NCBI GenBank assembly: GCA_004151065.3
Contig: NWUY0300002994.1
Coordinates: forward strand, 21,223-41,910
Source of the DNA: Larix sibirica
Lineage: Eukaryota; Streptophyta; Pinopsida; Pinales; Pinaceae
Direction: 5' to 3'
DNA: 20,688 nt
Position numbers and translations under genes: made by a program. The stretch's first letter is position 1, and the number at the start of each line of letters is the position of its first letter. Under the pieces are notes generated by a model that saw only the letters and a program-made list of their open reading frames with translations, was not told the DNA's origin and made no database searches. Positions 1-9,300 of this stretch are shown piece by piece.

Positions 1-147
1 GTTTCCATTGGGCTGGAGTCTTCATCACCCATCTCTGCTACTTAACAAACCACTAACTGAATCTTTAAACTACTCTGCAGACTGAAATAATCTTCTCACA
101 ACCATACGATCACACTGTACAAACTTTAAAGAAATGCTTGAAGCATC
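1..147 (-). pseudogene. Possible downstream exon remnant of the coiled-coil gene
   Basis: Read on the minus strand from about 147, a frame runs through DASSISLKFVQ, CDRMVV and LFQSAE, then one TAG, then FKDSVSGLLSS before stops. The amphipathic composition resembles the coiled-coil exons at 909-2515 and the strand is the same, so it may be a later exon of that gene, with the 148-908 stretch as intron. No clean acceptor is visible because an ambiguous base sits at 148, where it should be. The assignment is inference; it may be a chance open stretch. Confidence 0.25.
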
Positions 148-164
148 NCATTTATCATAGATTG

Positions 165-480
165 GTAGAATGGTGTAGGCTGGTTATAATTAACTTATAT
201 CTCAATAGGATTTAATCTGCATCTTAGATTAGAAGTTAGGTTGCATTAAATTTGCATTTAAGAATTAGTTGCATCTTTGATTGAAAGTCTCCTCTTTGAG
301 GAGCAACCCTTACTTAGCGGCTAACGAAGCCGTAAAACTCGTCGGAGTTAGCTACACCAAATAGCTTCGGGATAGGGTAATTCTTGTGTAGGGTTATTTG
401 ATGCCTTCGGCTGGGCTATCTCCTTTGCATTAACGTTTGGGACAACTCCAGGCATCAACAAGGCTATATCATTCAAAACC
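165..480. other. Hairpin-rich segment, possibly part of an LTR
   Basis: This stretch has higher GC than its flanks and several short perfect inverted repeats: CTCCTC/GAGGAG at 289-303, CGGCT/AGCCG at 318-332 (alternatively TTAGC/GCTAA at 314-324), and a UUCG-type mini-hairpin GCCTTCGGC at 403-411. Just before it, TTGCATT-like words recur at 240-275. Dense stem-loops next to AT-rich repeats would suit the R/U5 part of an LTR retrotransposon, but no terminal TG...CA pair, primer-binding site or second copy was found. No protein is recognisable on either strand. It lies where an intron of the coiled-coil pseudogene would be. Confidence 0.25.
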
Positions 481-908
481 TTTAATCTAGTGAGGAGGAA
501 TGTGAGGCTCCAAAGGAGAATCTCAAGAAGAAGTTGGACTTTGGGCCCTCAAATTCCAATGATAGCAAAGATGGGACATGAAGCTATGCCACTGTTTAGA
601 CATCATAAATACTACGATGAAACAAATATGATTCAATTCCTTTGGAGTATATTCTCTTAGAATAGAGATAAGTGAACTAGTGCATCTGCATTTGTTAAGG
701 TTTTTTGTGATTTTGACTATTATAGTTCCAATGTATTTGTCCCTCTCTGAAGTAGGAGAAAGGTGTTCTCTCTATAGCAACTAGGATGTTCATTTTGAAT
801 GATATACATGGGTGTTGTTGCAAGGCCATGCATCAACCTGCAGGTTCTGATTTTGTTCCTTTTAAATATAAATAAATAAATAACAAAGATGTTGAAGAAG
901 TGGCTTAC
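481..908. other. No gene seen; probable intron of the coiled-coil pseudogene
   Basis: AT-rich sequence with no recognisable coding signal on either strand. The 92-residue minus-strand open frame at 720-998 is real coding only at its first 30 or so codons; beyond the GTAAGC donor at 908-903 it reads through intron sequence. Confidence 0.4.
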
Positions 909-1546
909 CAATTCTTCAATTTCAGACAATTTTGCTGCAATTTCTCCTGATTCAGATTTTTTTTGTTTGAATATTTTCAAAACGAGTTTGCTTATCATGA
1001 AGAGAAGTCTTAAGGAATTCTAACTTTGGTGATAACTCTTCCATGATGCTTTGAGAATTTTGCAACAAGACATCCTTGCTTTGTGCATCTACTCTAAAAC
1101 TATCTCATTCAAACTTAATGAAAGAAATCCTTTTCTTTAATGTACCCAAAAGTGCATGTGATCTGTCGCCTTCATTTAATTCAAGACGCATATCATTTCC
1201 TCCTAACTTTGTAATAATGCTCTCCAATCCCATATGCAGATCTAATATCTCAGGGATTTTCTTGTCAATGTTATCAAACAGGGATGGAACATCAGACAGA
1301 CTTTGTGGCATCCTCCCTTAACTGTGAGATCTCAGTCTCATGACTTTCCAACTGCAAATTCAGGCTTCATATCTCTATAATGAGCTCTTCTGATAGATGA
1401 TGCAATTCCTCATTTCTCCTGACTATGTCTAAAAATTTAGCTACATCCCTCTCATGAGACGATTCCAAACTTTCCAATGCTGTCTATTTCTAGTAGGTAA
1501 CAGTTTCCATTTCCTCCAACTTCCTATAAAGATTCTCCAGTTCCAC
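909..1546 (-). pseudogene. Coiled-coil gene relic, downstream exon
   Basis: Minus-strand exon relic continuing the upstream piece at 1656-2515. It reads VELENLYRKLEEME near 1546, then leucine- and glutamate-rich heptad-like text (SLESSHERDVAKFL, NEELHHLSEELI), then PSLFDNIDKKIPEI at about 1250, and ends as AAKLSEIEEL at a good 5' splice site, TTG|GTAAGC, with the exon ending at 909. The acceptor is not clear. In-frame stops occur near 1484-1494 (two TAG), at a TGA in the middle, and after FIKFE at about 1106; frameshifts are needed near 1290 and 965. The composition is that of a long plant coiled-coil protein. A TGN-localised SYP41-interacting (TNO1-like) protein is a weak guess from family memory only. 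Loss of frame with a retained donor indicates a duplicated, unprocessed pseudogene. Confidence 0.5.
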
Positions 1547-1655
1547 AGTATCAAGATTCAAGATAGTGTTAATAAATAATAGGTCAAGCATATCAATTCA
1601 CAACACCTATGAAATGGTGCTTCTTAAATAAATGAGAAAATATACATACAATTAC

Positions 1656-2515
1656 CTTGGTTTTTGGTTGATAATGCATCATGTAGTGACGTGATTTCTT
1701 TTTGTATTTCCTCAAGAGTTGCCTCATGTGTTATGAGCTGATATACACTCATATCCAAATATTCAATGTGACTTTCCAGCTCATAAATTATTCCTTTGTC
1801 AACATCACTCTATCTTGCAATATCGATTGCAACAGCTTCAAACTTCATTAATTTACTCTCTAGCTCCTCACACACCCTTAATTTTTTAGCCTCCCTTGAT
1901 TCTCCTTGCGATAATTTCTCATTTGTTGCATTCACAACACCTCTGATAGTCAACAGTAAGTCTTCAACTATCTTCATGCATTTAGTTGTGATAGTAAAAT
2001 CCACTTGCCCTATGGATTGCAAAGCAAGAGTTTTTTCTGGTGCTAAGAAATATCTACTAAAGGTTGTTACTTCCTCACTTGAACTTGAGTTATCTGAGCT
2101 GACATGCACTCTCCACTTTTGCAATTGTTCCATAGCATTATTGCATGCATTAAGTAAAACAACAATGTTGTCACAAAACATAAGAATCTCATTGCTTTTG
2201 TCTTTATTTTGAGCTTAAATACTGGAAACATTTAGATATAGACTCCACAGATTCCATCACAGTCAAAACACCTCTTCTGGTATGATGTGATAATTGTGAT
2301 AGGATAATGGCATCCTTGTTATAAGCATTAGAATGTTCTTCAAATTCTTCTTTAAGGAATTCAAGTTCCCTGGTACATTCATCCAACACACATTCTAGAT
2401 GATTCAGGAGCTTGTCAACCATCTGTCCTCTTTAGAGGTTACCATTCTCTGTCAAATGGTCTAGGTGCTCTTCTGGATATATTTGTACAACAGTTTCATT
2501 TGCCAAATACTTCCC
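1656..2515 (-). pseudogene. Coiled-coil gene relic, large exon with preserved splice sites
   Basis: The best-preserved exon of the minus-strand gene. It begins after a pyrimidine-rich acceptor TTCTCCAG (AG at 2517-2516) with GKYLANETVVQ, and ends at AACCAAG|GTAATT (last exon base 1656). The frame is nearly continuous for about 285 codons but is broken by a TAA about 28 codons in (near 2433), a one-base shift near 2200 between FQYLSSK and KSNEILMFCDN, and a TAG after AIDIAR at 1810. Text such as LLNHLECVLDECTRELEFL, VLLNACNNAMEQLQ and ELESHIEYLDM is typical of long alpha-helical coiled coils. The plus-strand open frame over 1796-2212 is its antisense shadow. The family is unresolved; a TNO1-like trans-Golgi coiled-coil protein is possible. 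Not expected to make protein. Confidence 0.6.
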
Positions 2516-3134
2516 CTGGAGAAAAGAACACAATAGTTAAACACACAAGCCAACAAATAAACTCAATTGTGCACACAAAAGGAATAGAAATTCCAATATT
2601 ATGTCACGGAGGAAATACACAGAGTACATTGTCATGCCAAGCTAGGAAGTTGCTTTGAAAACTAGGAAATTTACAACAAGATATGCATTGAACTATTACT
2701 CCGGGGAAAACAAGTAGTAAAGTTTCCATAACCCTCGGCTCTAGTTTCTACTCTCACCGCTATAGGGAAAAATTAAAGGAAATTGCAAATCACTCCCCAA
2801 GGGACCATCAATCTAGGCCATTCTCCAGGATACGTTATCAGACAGGGTCTTGAGTGGACATTGTCATTCCTGGATTTGACGCTTCTTCTTAATTATAGAC
2901 TACTTCATTACTTTCATATTGTATTTTATACCTAACTCTCGACAATGTGTACAACCTTCTTTTGTTCCTCTAGCTTTAGGTTTTTCTATTGTACCCATTG
3001 ACCTATTTTGGTCTTCAGTGGACATTAATATCATTTCATTTCATAATTGTGGTCCAAAATTCAAATAAGTTTGATTAAAGGACATGAAAATACCAGGCAT
3101 ATATGATTGTAAAGTTGTTCAATGGACTAGTTAT
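2516..3134. other. No gene seen
   Basis: AT-rich sequence, probably intron or flank upstream of the coiled-coil pseudogene exon. I looked for another upstream exon on the minus strand and saw none that reads convincingly. No repeat or element boundary was recognised. Confidence 0.4.
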
Positions 3135-3262
3135 ACCAGCTGAAGAATAATTGAGCACAAATTTGATCTAAACTGGAAGTTAAATGCAATGGATCATTTC
3201 TTGCTGCTAAGAATGGGAGGAATAATGCAAATCAAAGGTTCAATAAAGAGAATTTGAACTAA
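3135..3262 (+). repeat. 128-bp direct repeat, copy 1
   Basis: Starts ACCAGCTGAAGA and ends TTTGAACTAA. It matches 4164-4291 along its full length without any length change: both copies are 128 bp, differing by scattered substitutions (for example TTGCTGCTAAG versus TTGATGCTAAG). Similarity stops abruptly on both sides. It has no coding content, terminal inverted repeat or A/B box that would identify a SINE or MITE. Confidence 0.85.
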
Positions 3263-4163
3263 ATTCACCAAAAGCATCCAATAAGCTCCCAAGAGTGTTA
3301 GTGAGATTATTTGCCCAAGAGAATATTTTTTCATACTATAAACTGGCAAAGCTTAGGCTCAAACATAGCTCCATGTTTACTAGGCACCCACGTTCTCATC
3401 GTGGCTTGGGAGGTCTCTACCAGCTACTCACAAATTTCAAAGAACAAACCCAAGGACCGTGGTAGTTTTCCAAATGTTTGGGGTTTTGCTACACTTTGAT
3501 CTGCACATATCTTTGACTATCCTTCATATATGAACAAATATTCCCTGGCCTCATAATTGTGAAATATCAAAAATTAAAAACTGGGAAATTCCTCTTTCTT
3601 GATACCTTGGTTAGAACCTAACTGTGTGCCCAACTAAAGTACCCATATTGAAAATTTGTCACCATTTAATAAATCATTCAACATTAACAGAGTTAGACTA
3701 GATTGGAAACAATATCATCATCATCTCACATAAGTTATGTTAAAACTAAATAGAACCACTGGATTTTGAGCAAAAAATTCCAACTTTCATAACATTTTAG
3801 TGAGGTAAATATTCATTTAAAATTCACCAACACCCTGATTCACACAAAGAAAATGTCATTAAAATTTAAAATTATAGAACCTACAACCCACCCTGCATTT
3901 TATTGTTACAATCCATTGAATTCCAGAGTGCATATGAGTTCTCACCTACCTTCAACTCTGTAAAACCTTGTGACACCCATTAACAACAAACCACAATTTT
4001 TGGAGGACTCTCCATCAAAACCTGAAGATGACCCGCGATCTGCAAAAAGCATAAAACATTTTTGGGAGGCATAATTTCTTTTAATATTTTGAGGGCAAGC
4101 AACCAAATATCTGTCACTAGATTTTTCTCTTCCGCCTTGTATGTTAGGAATGCTTTACGGACC
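3263..4163. other. No gene seen; spacer between direct repeats
   Basis: AT-rich spacer of about 900 bp between the two copies of the 128-bp repeat. The only longer open frames (plus 3311-3499; minus 3980-4189) are short, start at arbitrary points and resemble nothing. The second runs through the repeat border, which argues against coding. Confidence 0.45.
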
Positions 4164-4291
4164 ACCAGTTGAAGACGAATTGAGCACAAATTTGATCTAA
4201 ACTAGCAACTAGATGCAATGGATCATTTATTGATGCTAAGAATGGGAGGAATAATGCAAATCAAAGATTCAATAAATAGTCTTTGAACTAA
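4164..4291 (+). repeat. 128-bp direct repeat, copy 2
   Basis: Second copy of the 3135-3262 repeat, same orientation, same length. Its right end overlaps the point where recognisable PPR coding text ends (about 4288-4291), so the repeat border and the PPR truncation coincide. That suggests either a rearrangement that cut the PPR gene or insertion of the repeat-bearing segment. Confidence 0.85.
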
Positions 4292-4578
4292 CTTATCAAT
4301 GAATACCAATATATTAAATTTATTTCAGGCATTTTATGAAACACATTGCATGCATCCTCCGTCAATCTGCATTTGTCATACCCATCAATCATGCTTTTCC
4401 ATGTGAGGTCATCTAGTTCAAGCATTTTGTCAAACACTTGGTGTGCATCTTCAGTTCTTCCATATTTGGCATAAATGTTAATGAGGCGGTTTCCTTTGAA
4501 AATTGTATGCTTAAATCCAACTTCAATCAGATGACTATGCAACCACTTACCCTCTGCTATGTTTTCTGTATATATACA
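4288..4578 (-). pseudogene. PLS-type pentatricopeptide repeat (PPR) gene fragment
   Basis: The minus-strand frame from about 4578 reads ENIAEGKWLHSHLIEVGF, then GNRLINIYAKYGRTEDAHQV, FDKMLELDDLTWKSMIDGY, and ends VFHKMPEINLIYWYSLIS before a TAG. These are the hallmark phrases of P-L-S PPR proteins: GK.LH..LI..GF, GN.LI..YAK.G, DA..VFD.M, TW..MI.GY, MPE.N. About two and a half repeats remain of a family whose members normally have ten or more and bind organellar RNA. An in-frame TAG lies just upstream (4584-4582), and there is no targeting peptide and no E or DYW domain. The C-terminal cut falls at the 128-bp repeat. A gene remnant, not a working editing factor. Confidence 0.85.
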
Positions 4579-4584
4579 AACCTA

Positions 4585-5057
4585 CACTAAATGTTCATAG
4601 CTATAAAATTCTGTAGAAATGGTTTGTGTGTTCGTAGAACACAAGTCTGGTTTTTTTTGCCTCTATTTTCATTGCAGTAATTGGATATGAAAACCTAAAA
4701 CCATATGCATCGCTCAAAATTGAATATAGGATAATGAATTGATAGGGGCGGGTTGTCGTCAGAAGGAATTTCACCCAAGCCTTCACTGTGCACAGTCAAC
4801 CCTCAAAAATGACTGTTTCACGCAGTGAAGGAAAGGTATAACATCTACTCCCTATTCTAAAGATGGTTGTGCAGCAGGCACACATGTGAGAAAAGGGTTA
4901 CACCAAATCCAAGGGGAAAGAGAACTTCATCCCGGGCAGCTCCAAAAAATCCATCATAATGGAAATGATAATTAGGTTATATTTCCATTGTAATGTACCA
5001 TGGGATATCAGAGTGTCTAAGCGACATATCATTAGCTCTCTAAGGCTAATTACTTGA
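4585..5057. other. No gene seen
   Basis: Non-coding between the PPR relic and the poly(A) end of LINE A. The minus-strand open frame at 4601-4786 shows no family resemblance. A PBS-like TGGGATATCAGAG occurs at 5001-5013 but has no LTR beside it (see rejected items). Confidence 0.4.
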
Positions 5058-5070
5058 TTTTNTTTTTTTT
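5058..5070 (-). other. Poly(A) tail of LINE A
   Basis: A run of T on the plus strand with one ambiguous base, i.e. A8-n-A4 on the element strand, directly after TTTTTTCCAAGG. AATGAAA, a possible poly(A) signal, lies about 25 nt upstream of the tail on the element strand. It marks the 3' end and so the orientation of the insertion. Confidence 0.8.
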
Positions 5071-5293
5071 CCTTGGAAAAAAGTGTAATTTCATTATAGA
5101 ATAATCAAATTACATATTGTATAAGAGCTTCTGTGAGTTCATTCAGATATAAAGCTTTTTAACTTCGAGTATCAAAAAATATCTATAATATATGCTATAT
5201 TAAGGTAGATCACACAGGATCCATAGTGTTTGAGAATCATTGCTATAATAGAAAAAAAAAATCCAAAAATATAAACAGTAGTGTAAATGTCAT

Positions 5294-5835
5294 TCAAAAA
5301 TGTAGTGGATTTTGAAGATTTGGCCCTTCGAAGAAGGGTCTATGGTAATAATCATGAAATGTGTCATTGAGATACTCTGCAATCCGCCACTGACCATGTG
5401 GAAAGGTCAAACCCTACTTGGATAGGAGATCCGCATCCACATTCCTTTCCCTGTAGACATGTTTGCAAGTGAAAAAGTCAAATAGTGCAGCAGTTCTTAA
5501 TGTGTCATCAAGAATAGTATTAAGGACCAAATGATGGCAGCGCTGTAGTCTATTGATCCAATTGATGATGATCATGGAGTCTCCAAAGACTTGGAGACGG
5601 GTGTACTTTTTTTCCAATGCAAAAAGAAGCAGAAGTTTGAGTGCATGAAGCTCGGCTTAATTGTTTGTGCCTCTACCCAGGCCCATGTGGATCTTAAAGG
5701 AATGAGTGGCCAAGTGATGTAGGATGGCTCCCCCCCGCAGATTTTGTGTTGTGATGCACTGTCGAAATGTGCCCAGGGGATATTTTGGATGATGTTCTCA
5801 GCAATAGGAACATGATGGAGCGAGGTGGAGACGAC
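5294..5835 (-). pseudogene. LINE A RNase H domain and ORF2 end
   Basis: C-terminal RNase H that would remove RNA from the cDNA hybrid. All four acidic positions can be seen: Asp in HFDSAS (5763-5761), Glu in AELHAL (5653-5651), Asp in VFGDSMIIINWI (5581-5579) and Asp in YRERNVDADLLSK (about 5437-5435). The motif GLGRGTNN precedes the Glu but is followed by a TAA (5659-5657) at what is normally a coding position. A frameshift lies in the seven-C run near 5736, and TAG follows DADLLSK at 5414. Beyond it the frame continues with GLTFPHGQWRIAEYL to a TGA at 5296-5294, the likely original end. Short C-terminal extension only, unlike elements B and C. Confidence 0.88.
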
Positions 5836-6059
5836 CTAGGGATAGTGTGATAGGATGGAAAGTGAATGGCTGATCAGTATGGATGGGCTAGTGTTTTTTC
5901 CACAGAAGATCAATTGGTTGCGAGCAAGCCAAATGCCACAAATGATGATCAAGGGTAGGGCCCTGATGGATGTAGTGCTTGGGGAGTCATACCAATTTCT
6001 CCAAGCCTCTTCGATAGTATGGCCCTTCCACAATCTTGCAGACGGATGAATGGCTTTCA

Positions 6060-6330
6060 ATGCCACCTAGATATTAACGCAGAAAATGCAATCCAAAAAG
6101 AGATGAGTTATAGTTTCATCGGCCTGTTTGCATAGAATGCACCAACCCGGACCCTCTATACATTTATTCTTGATGCGATCCCATGTAGGGATACGATTTG
6201 AGAGAGTGAACCACATAAACAATTTGGATTTTGAGGGACAATGTGAATTCCAAACAGTTTTCCACCACCATGTCGGTTCGACCTGTGGCTATAATTGTTC
6301 CATTAAAAATTTGTAACCCAATTTTGGGAC
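6060..6330 (-). pseudogene. LINE A zinc-binding (zf-RVT) segment
   Basis: Follows the RT in the same reading frame. The text WWWKTVWNSHCPSKSKLF, then CILCKQADETITHLFLDC, shows the C-x2-C...H...C arrangement typical of the zf-RVT region that follows RT in plant LINEs (Cys codons near 6141-6130, His near 6104, Cys near 6090). A TAG ends this part near 6068, where a Trp is expected. The frame then continues as VALKAIHPSARLWKGHTIEE at 6066 and below, a further conserved linker to RNase H, with one more TAG at 5836. The function of this domain in the family is not firmly known; nucleic-acid binding is presumed. Confidence 0.8.
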
Positions 6331-8410
6331 ATATTTACCGTTTGAAGCTGGCATCCACATGAGTTCATCTTCATTTTCTGAGATACGAGCATGAGAGAGT
6401 CTTAATGCCGAGCTATAAAGATCCCCGTTTTGATGTAAATCCACCGAGATAAATAGTTCTGCCGCAGAAAACCATCCCTATTGCCAGATGCTAGTTGTCA
6501 TAGGATCAGCAATTTGGGAGAGATGGAAGAAACCGTCTTGATGAAGAAAATTTATAAGTGGTGCCGGCAGGAGATGTTGATTTTGACATCCAACCCATGG
6601 ATCCAAGCCGATACGGATCTGTGTTTTTGAACCCACTTTCCAAGCGAATCCCCGAGTGATGAGAGTGATAGAGTCCAGAACCGCTTTCCAGATGATAGAT
6701 ATCCCAGTCCTGGGATTTGTTGGATTGCGAATCCAACGTAGAATAGTAGATGGTGCAATATATTTTTGAGAAACAACCTCAGTCCACAAATTTTTAGTAT
6801 TTATGAGACACCAGTCGGCCTTTGCAGCAAGTGAGGTGGCAGAGTAATGTATGTGCTTGAGGTCCCATCCCCCCAAAGAATTCGGCAAAGCAATGCGCTC
6901 CCACTTAACCCATGGAGTAGTTGTGTTTTCCTAATGTCCAGACCAAAGGAAACGAAAGCATAGTTTTCTAGCCTTTTCCTTTATGATTTTTGGGATCCAA
7001 GTCAGCGACATCCAGTAAACAGGGATTGCTTCAAGTACGGATTTGACAAGGATCAAGCGACCGGATCCGGAGAGCCATCTGTGACTCCAAGACATGAGCC
7101 GCTTTTCCAGTTTTGCGATGAGCCAATTCCAGTCACTCTTCTTATAGCCATTAGGTTTTAAATGAAAGCCCAAGTATTTTAGGCCTTCACTAAGCAAGAG
7201 AGTTTCAAAAGGGAAGAGAGAAGTATACTTGTGATGTCCAGCTGCAGACAGGCCATAGGGTGTGATTGTGGATTTTTTAACATTTATGACCATCCCCGTC
7301 GCTTCTTGAAAGAGGGTGAGAATATGGTTTAGTGTTTCCGCGTCCCCAATAGTGCCATCACAAAAGATAAGGATATCATCTACGAATAGTAGATGTGAGA
7401 TGCGAAAAATGTTGGTGATGTGTAATCCATGGAAAGTACTCTGTCGAATAGCATCATAGATGGCCCGGTTGAGTCCTTCAGCCACTAGAAGAAAAAGAAG
7501 TGGTGATAAGGGGTAGCCCTACCGGAGGCCTCTTTCGGCACAAAAGAAATGTGATGGTGATCCGTTCATGAGTACCGCGAAGGAGGATATGGTGATGTAG
7601 CTCATCATCCATTTGATGAAGGCATAGTCGAAACCAAGGTGTGTCATGAGCAGACGGAGATAGAGCCAGCTAAATCTGTCAAAAGCCTTAGAGAGGTCAA
7701 TTTTGATAATAGCACCTTTGATGCCCTTAAGCTTTTGAGAATGTAGGCTTTCTTGTGCAACCCCAATGGCTTCATGAATCTGACGTCCTTCAAGGAAACC
7801 AAATTGTTCTTTAGAGATGAAACTAGAGAGAACAGGTTTGAGTCTCTTTTCCATAATCTTTGCACAATCTTGTAGGTAATATTGCAAAGGGAGATAGGAC
7901 GAAAATCATTCAAAGTGGAAGGATTGTCAGATTTTGGGATAAGAGCAATGAATGTGGTATTAAGAGGAGGATGGATATGCCCACCACGTCTGGATTCATA
8001 AGCAAGAAGAAGTAGATCAGCTCCAATAGTGCCAAAATATTCAATAAAAAACTCAATGGTACATCCATCCAGGCCAGGGCTCTTATCCTTTTGGAAGCTA
8101 TGAAGTGTAGCCTTGAGTTCCCCCTTAGTGATTTCTTCCATGAGATTCAAGTTGTCCTCTTCAATGACAGCTCCCAGAAAAAAATGGGAAAGTCTGATTA
8201 CTTCAGCAATAGTGGCTCTATTGTCAGTCGAGAAGAGTGATTTGAAATGAGTAGAGCCCAAAGTAGCCAAGTCTTCAAAGGAGGAGACAGACTCTCCTTG
8301 AGCATTCTTCAGTTCCCAAATAGTATTTTGTGCTTTTCATCCCTTAGCATAAGCATGGAAGAATTTTGTATTTTTATCACCGCTTTCCAGCTAGATGGCT
8401 CTACTTTTTG
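6331..8410 (-). pseudogene. LINE A reverse transcriptase region (ORF2, broken)
   Basis: Copies element RNA into DNA at the target site in living relatives. Read on the minus strand: the pre-RT motif ESGDKNTKFFHA near 8390; KDKSPGLDG near 8070; ALIPKSDNPSTLNDFRPISL near 7920; EQFGFLEGRQI near 7800; IKIDLSKAFDRFSW with catalytic Asp codon 7680-7678; GYPLSPLLF near 7500; and the catalytic FVDD at 7386-7375 (usually FADD; both Asp kept). Then comes the thumb and linker (LKYLGFHL, WLSGSGRLILVKSVL, FLWSGH). Breaks: TAG inside the pre-RT motif, TGA near 8342, a one-base frameshift near 7868, TAG at 7521-7519 in GLR-GYPLSP, TAG at 6931 after FLWSGH, and TAG at 6478. All fit point-mutation decay of one original frame. 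Confidence 0.9.
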
Positions 8411-8799
8411 TTAAGATTCAATATGCTAAGACAGAAAATATCAGCATTGCATTTCATTTCACAACAANTGCACTGAGATAGCATGGGACGTCGTGTTGTG
8501 CATGGAGAAAGAGTGTTGAGTGTTTTCTCTCTTTTCATAAGTTCATCATTGCTTGTTACAAACTCCGAGAGAGAGAGTGTTGCGTGGAAGTGTTGATTGG
8601 CATGTAGTGCATGGTGGTGATCCATCTCGGGGGTGGAGTGGGGAAAACAATCGAGTTTCTCTTTCCTATGGTTGGGAGGAGTTGATTCTCCAAGAAGTCT
8701 TTTCCACTAGTTCAAGTAAGTGTGATTATTTTTATGAGTAAATGAAATTTCAAATGATGGATGTTGTTGTAGAAATATTTTTCTATATAGCCATGATAG
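8411..8799. other. No gene recognised between LINE A and element B
   Basis: The 5' junction of LINE A joins unrelated DNA here. A plus-strand open frame from about 8553 ends at a good donor-like CAA|GTAAGTG near 8717 and could be a short exon, but its product is not recognisable and it has no clear start. A small GA microsatellite (GAGAGAGAGAG) lies near 8570 and an n at 8467. Confidence 0.4.
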
Positions 8800-8807
8800 C
8801 ATAGCTT
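8800..8807 (+). repeat. Probable target-site duplication of element B, left copy
   Basis: CATAGCTT, identical to 10662-10669 directly after the poly(A). Eight bases is short for a LINE duplication but the position is exactly right on both sides. Confidence 0.6.
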
Positions 8808-9300
8808 CTCGGGGAAATCCAGGAGTTGCAGGGTTTGGCGGAGTGTGTAGAAATGCCTTTGGGACCATCATAAAAGTTTTTTTCAGATACCTTGGCATTG
8901 ACTCTAACAATTATGTTGAACTAGAAGTTCTCATCCAGGGCCTTCACCTGGTTGTTAGAGAAGGATGGTTTCCTCTGATAATGGAGGGAGACTCCCAAAT
9001 TATTATTCAAATTGAAAAGAAACTGTCTAGTAGCCAATCTCCGGATAAGATCTCTACTAGCTAGCGGCTCTTGAACAGGTTGGAAAATTTGAGGACCCTC
9101 GTCACCACTCGTAATGCCATATCCTTCAGCCACGTGAGGCGGGAGGCGAACAAAGTTGTGGATATTTTAGCCAACCATGGTGTCGAAGGGGGAGGGGCCC
9201 TCACTATTGGTACTACAGAGGACTTTAGGAATGAGAACTGGGCACCCAACTGCTACCACCTCGCTAACTTTGATTTCAAAAAAAGTAGACAGATGGCTGG
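8808..9300 (+). pseudogene. Element B RNase H domain, lacking the first catalytic Asp
   Basis: Archaeal-like/RVT_3-type RNase H as found at the C-terminus of plant LINEs. Text in order: RGNPGVAGFGGVCRNAFGTI, then NNYVELEVLIQGLHLVVREG (Glu), PLIMEGDSQIIIQI (Asp), and ISFSHVRREANKVVDILANH (Asp). The first acidic residue, normally a few residues before RGNPG, is outside the element, so this copy could not be active even when new. A TAG at 9062-9064 replaces the residue before RLLNRLENL. Near 9280 a run of six A coincides with a frameshift: the text continues in another frame as VDRWLVEDRLPMMVTGG. It resembles RNase H of element A only in the general fold, so it is a different subfamily. Confidence 0.85.

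Larger units (their letters stand above)
5058..8410 (-). mobile_element. LINE A: 5'-truncated non-LTR retrotransposon with RNase H
   Basis: A minus-strand LINE. Its 3' end is the poly(A) tract read from the T-run at 5070-5058 (one n inside). Upstream on the element come a 3' UTR of about 230 bp (5071-5293) and an ORF2 relic (5294-8410) with reverse transcriptase, a zinc motif and RNase H. The order RT, zf-RVT, RNase H matches plant L1-type elements that carry an archaeal-like RNase H. The N-terminal endonuclease and ORF1 are absent: homology stops near 8410 within the text before the RT core (KSRAI-L-ESGDKNTKFFHA), giving about 3.35 kb. No convincing target-site duplication was seen by eye. 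Many nonsense codons and at least two frameshifts show it is long dead. Confidence 0.9.

Noticed and set aside
1796-2212. 138-residue plus-strand open frame
   Set aside because: It is antisense to the coiled-coil exon, which has splice signals and helical protein text on the minus strand.
5001-5013. TGGGATATCAGAG resembling a tRNA-Met primer-binding site
   Set aside because: It differs from the usual TGGTATCAGAG by insertion and substitution, and no LTR or gag follows on either side.
5045-5057. Possible target-site duplication of LINE A
   Set aside because: CTAATTACTTGA before the poly(T) has no matching copy near the 5' end at about 8410; truncation or decay may have removed it.
5855-6316. 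Plus-strand open frames inside LINE A
   Set aside because: Shadows of the LINE linker and zinc-motif region, which is coding on the minus strand.
8553-8741. Plus-strand frame ending at a donor-like GTAAGTG
   Set aside because: Could be an exon but has no recognisable product, start or partner exon; not strong enough to call.
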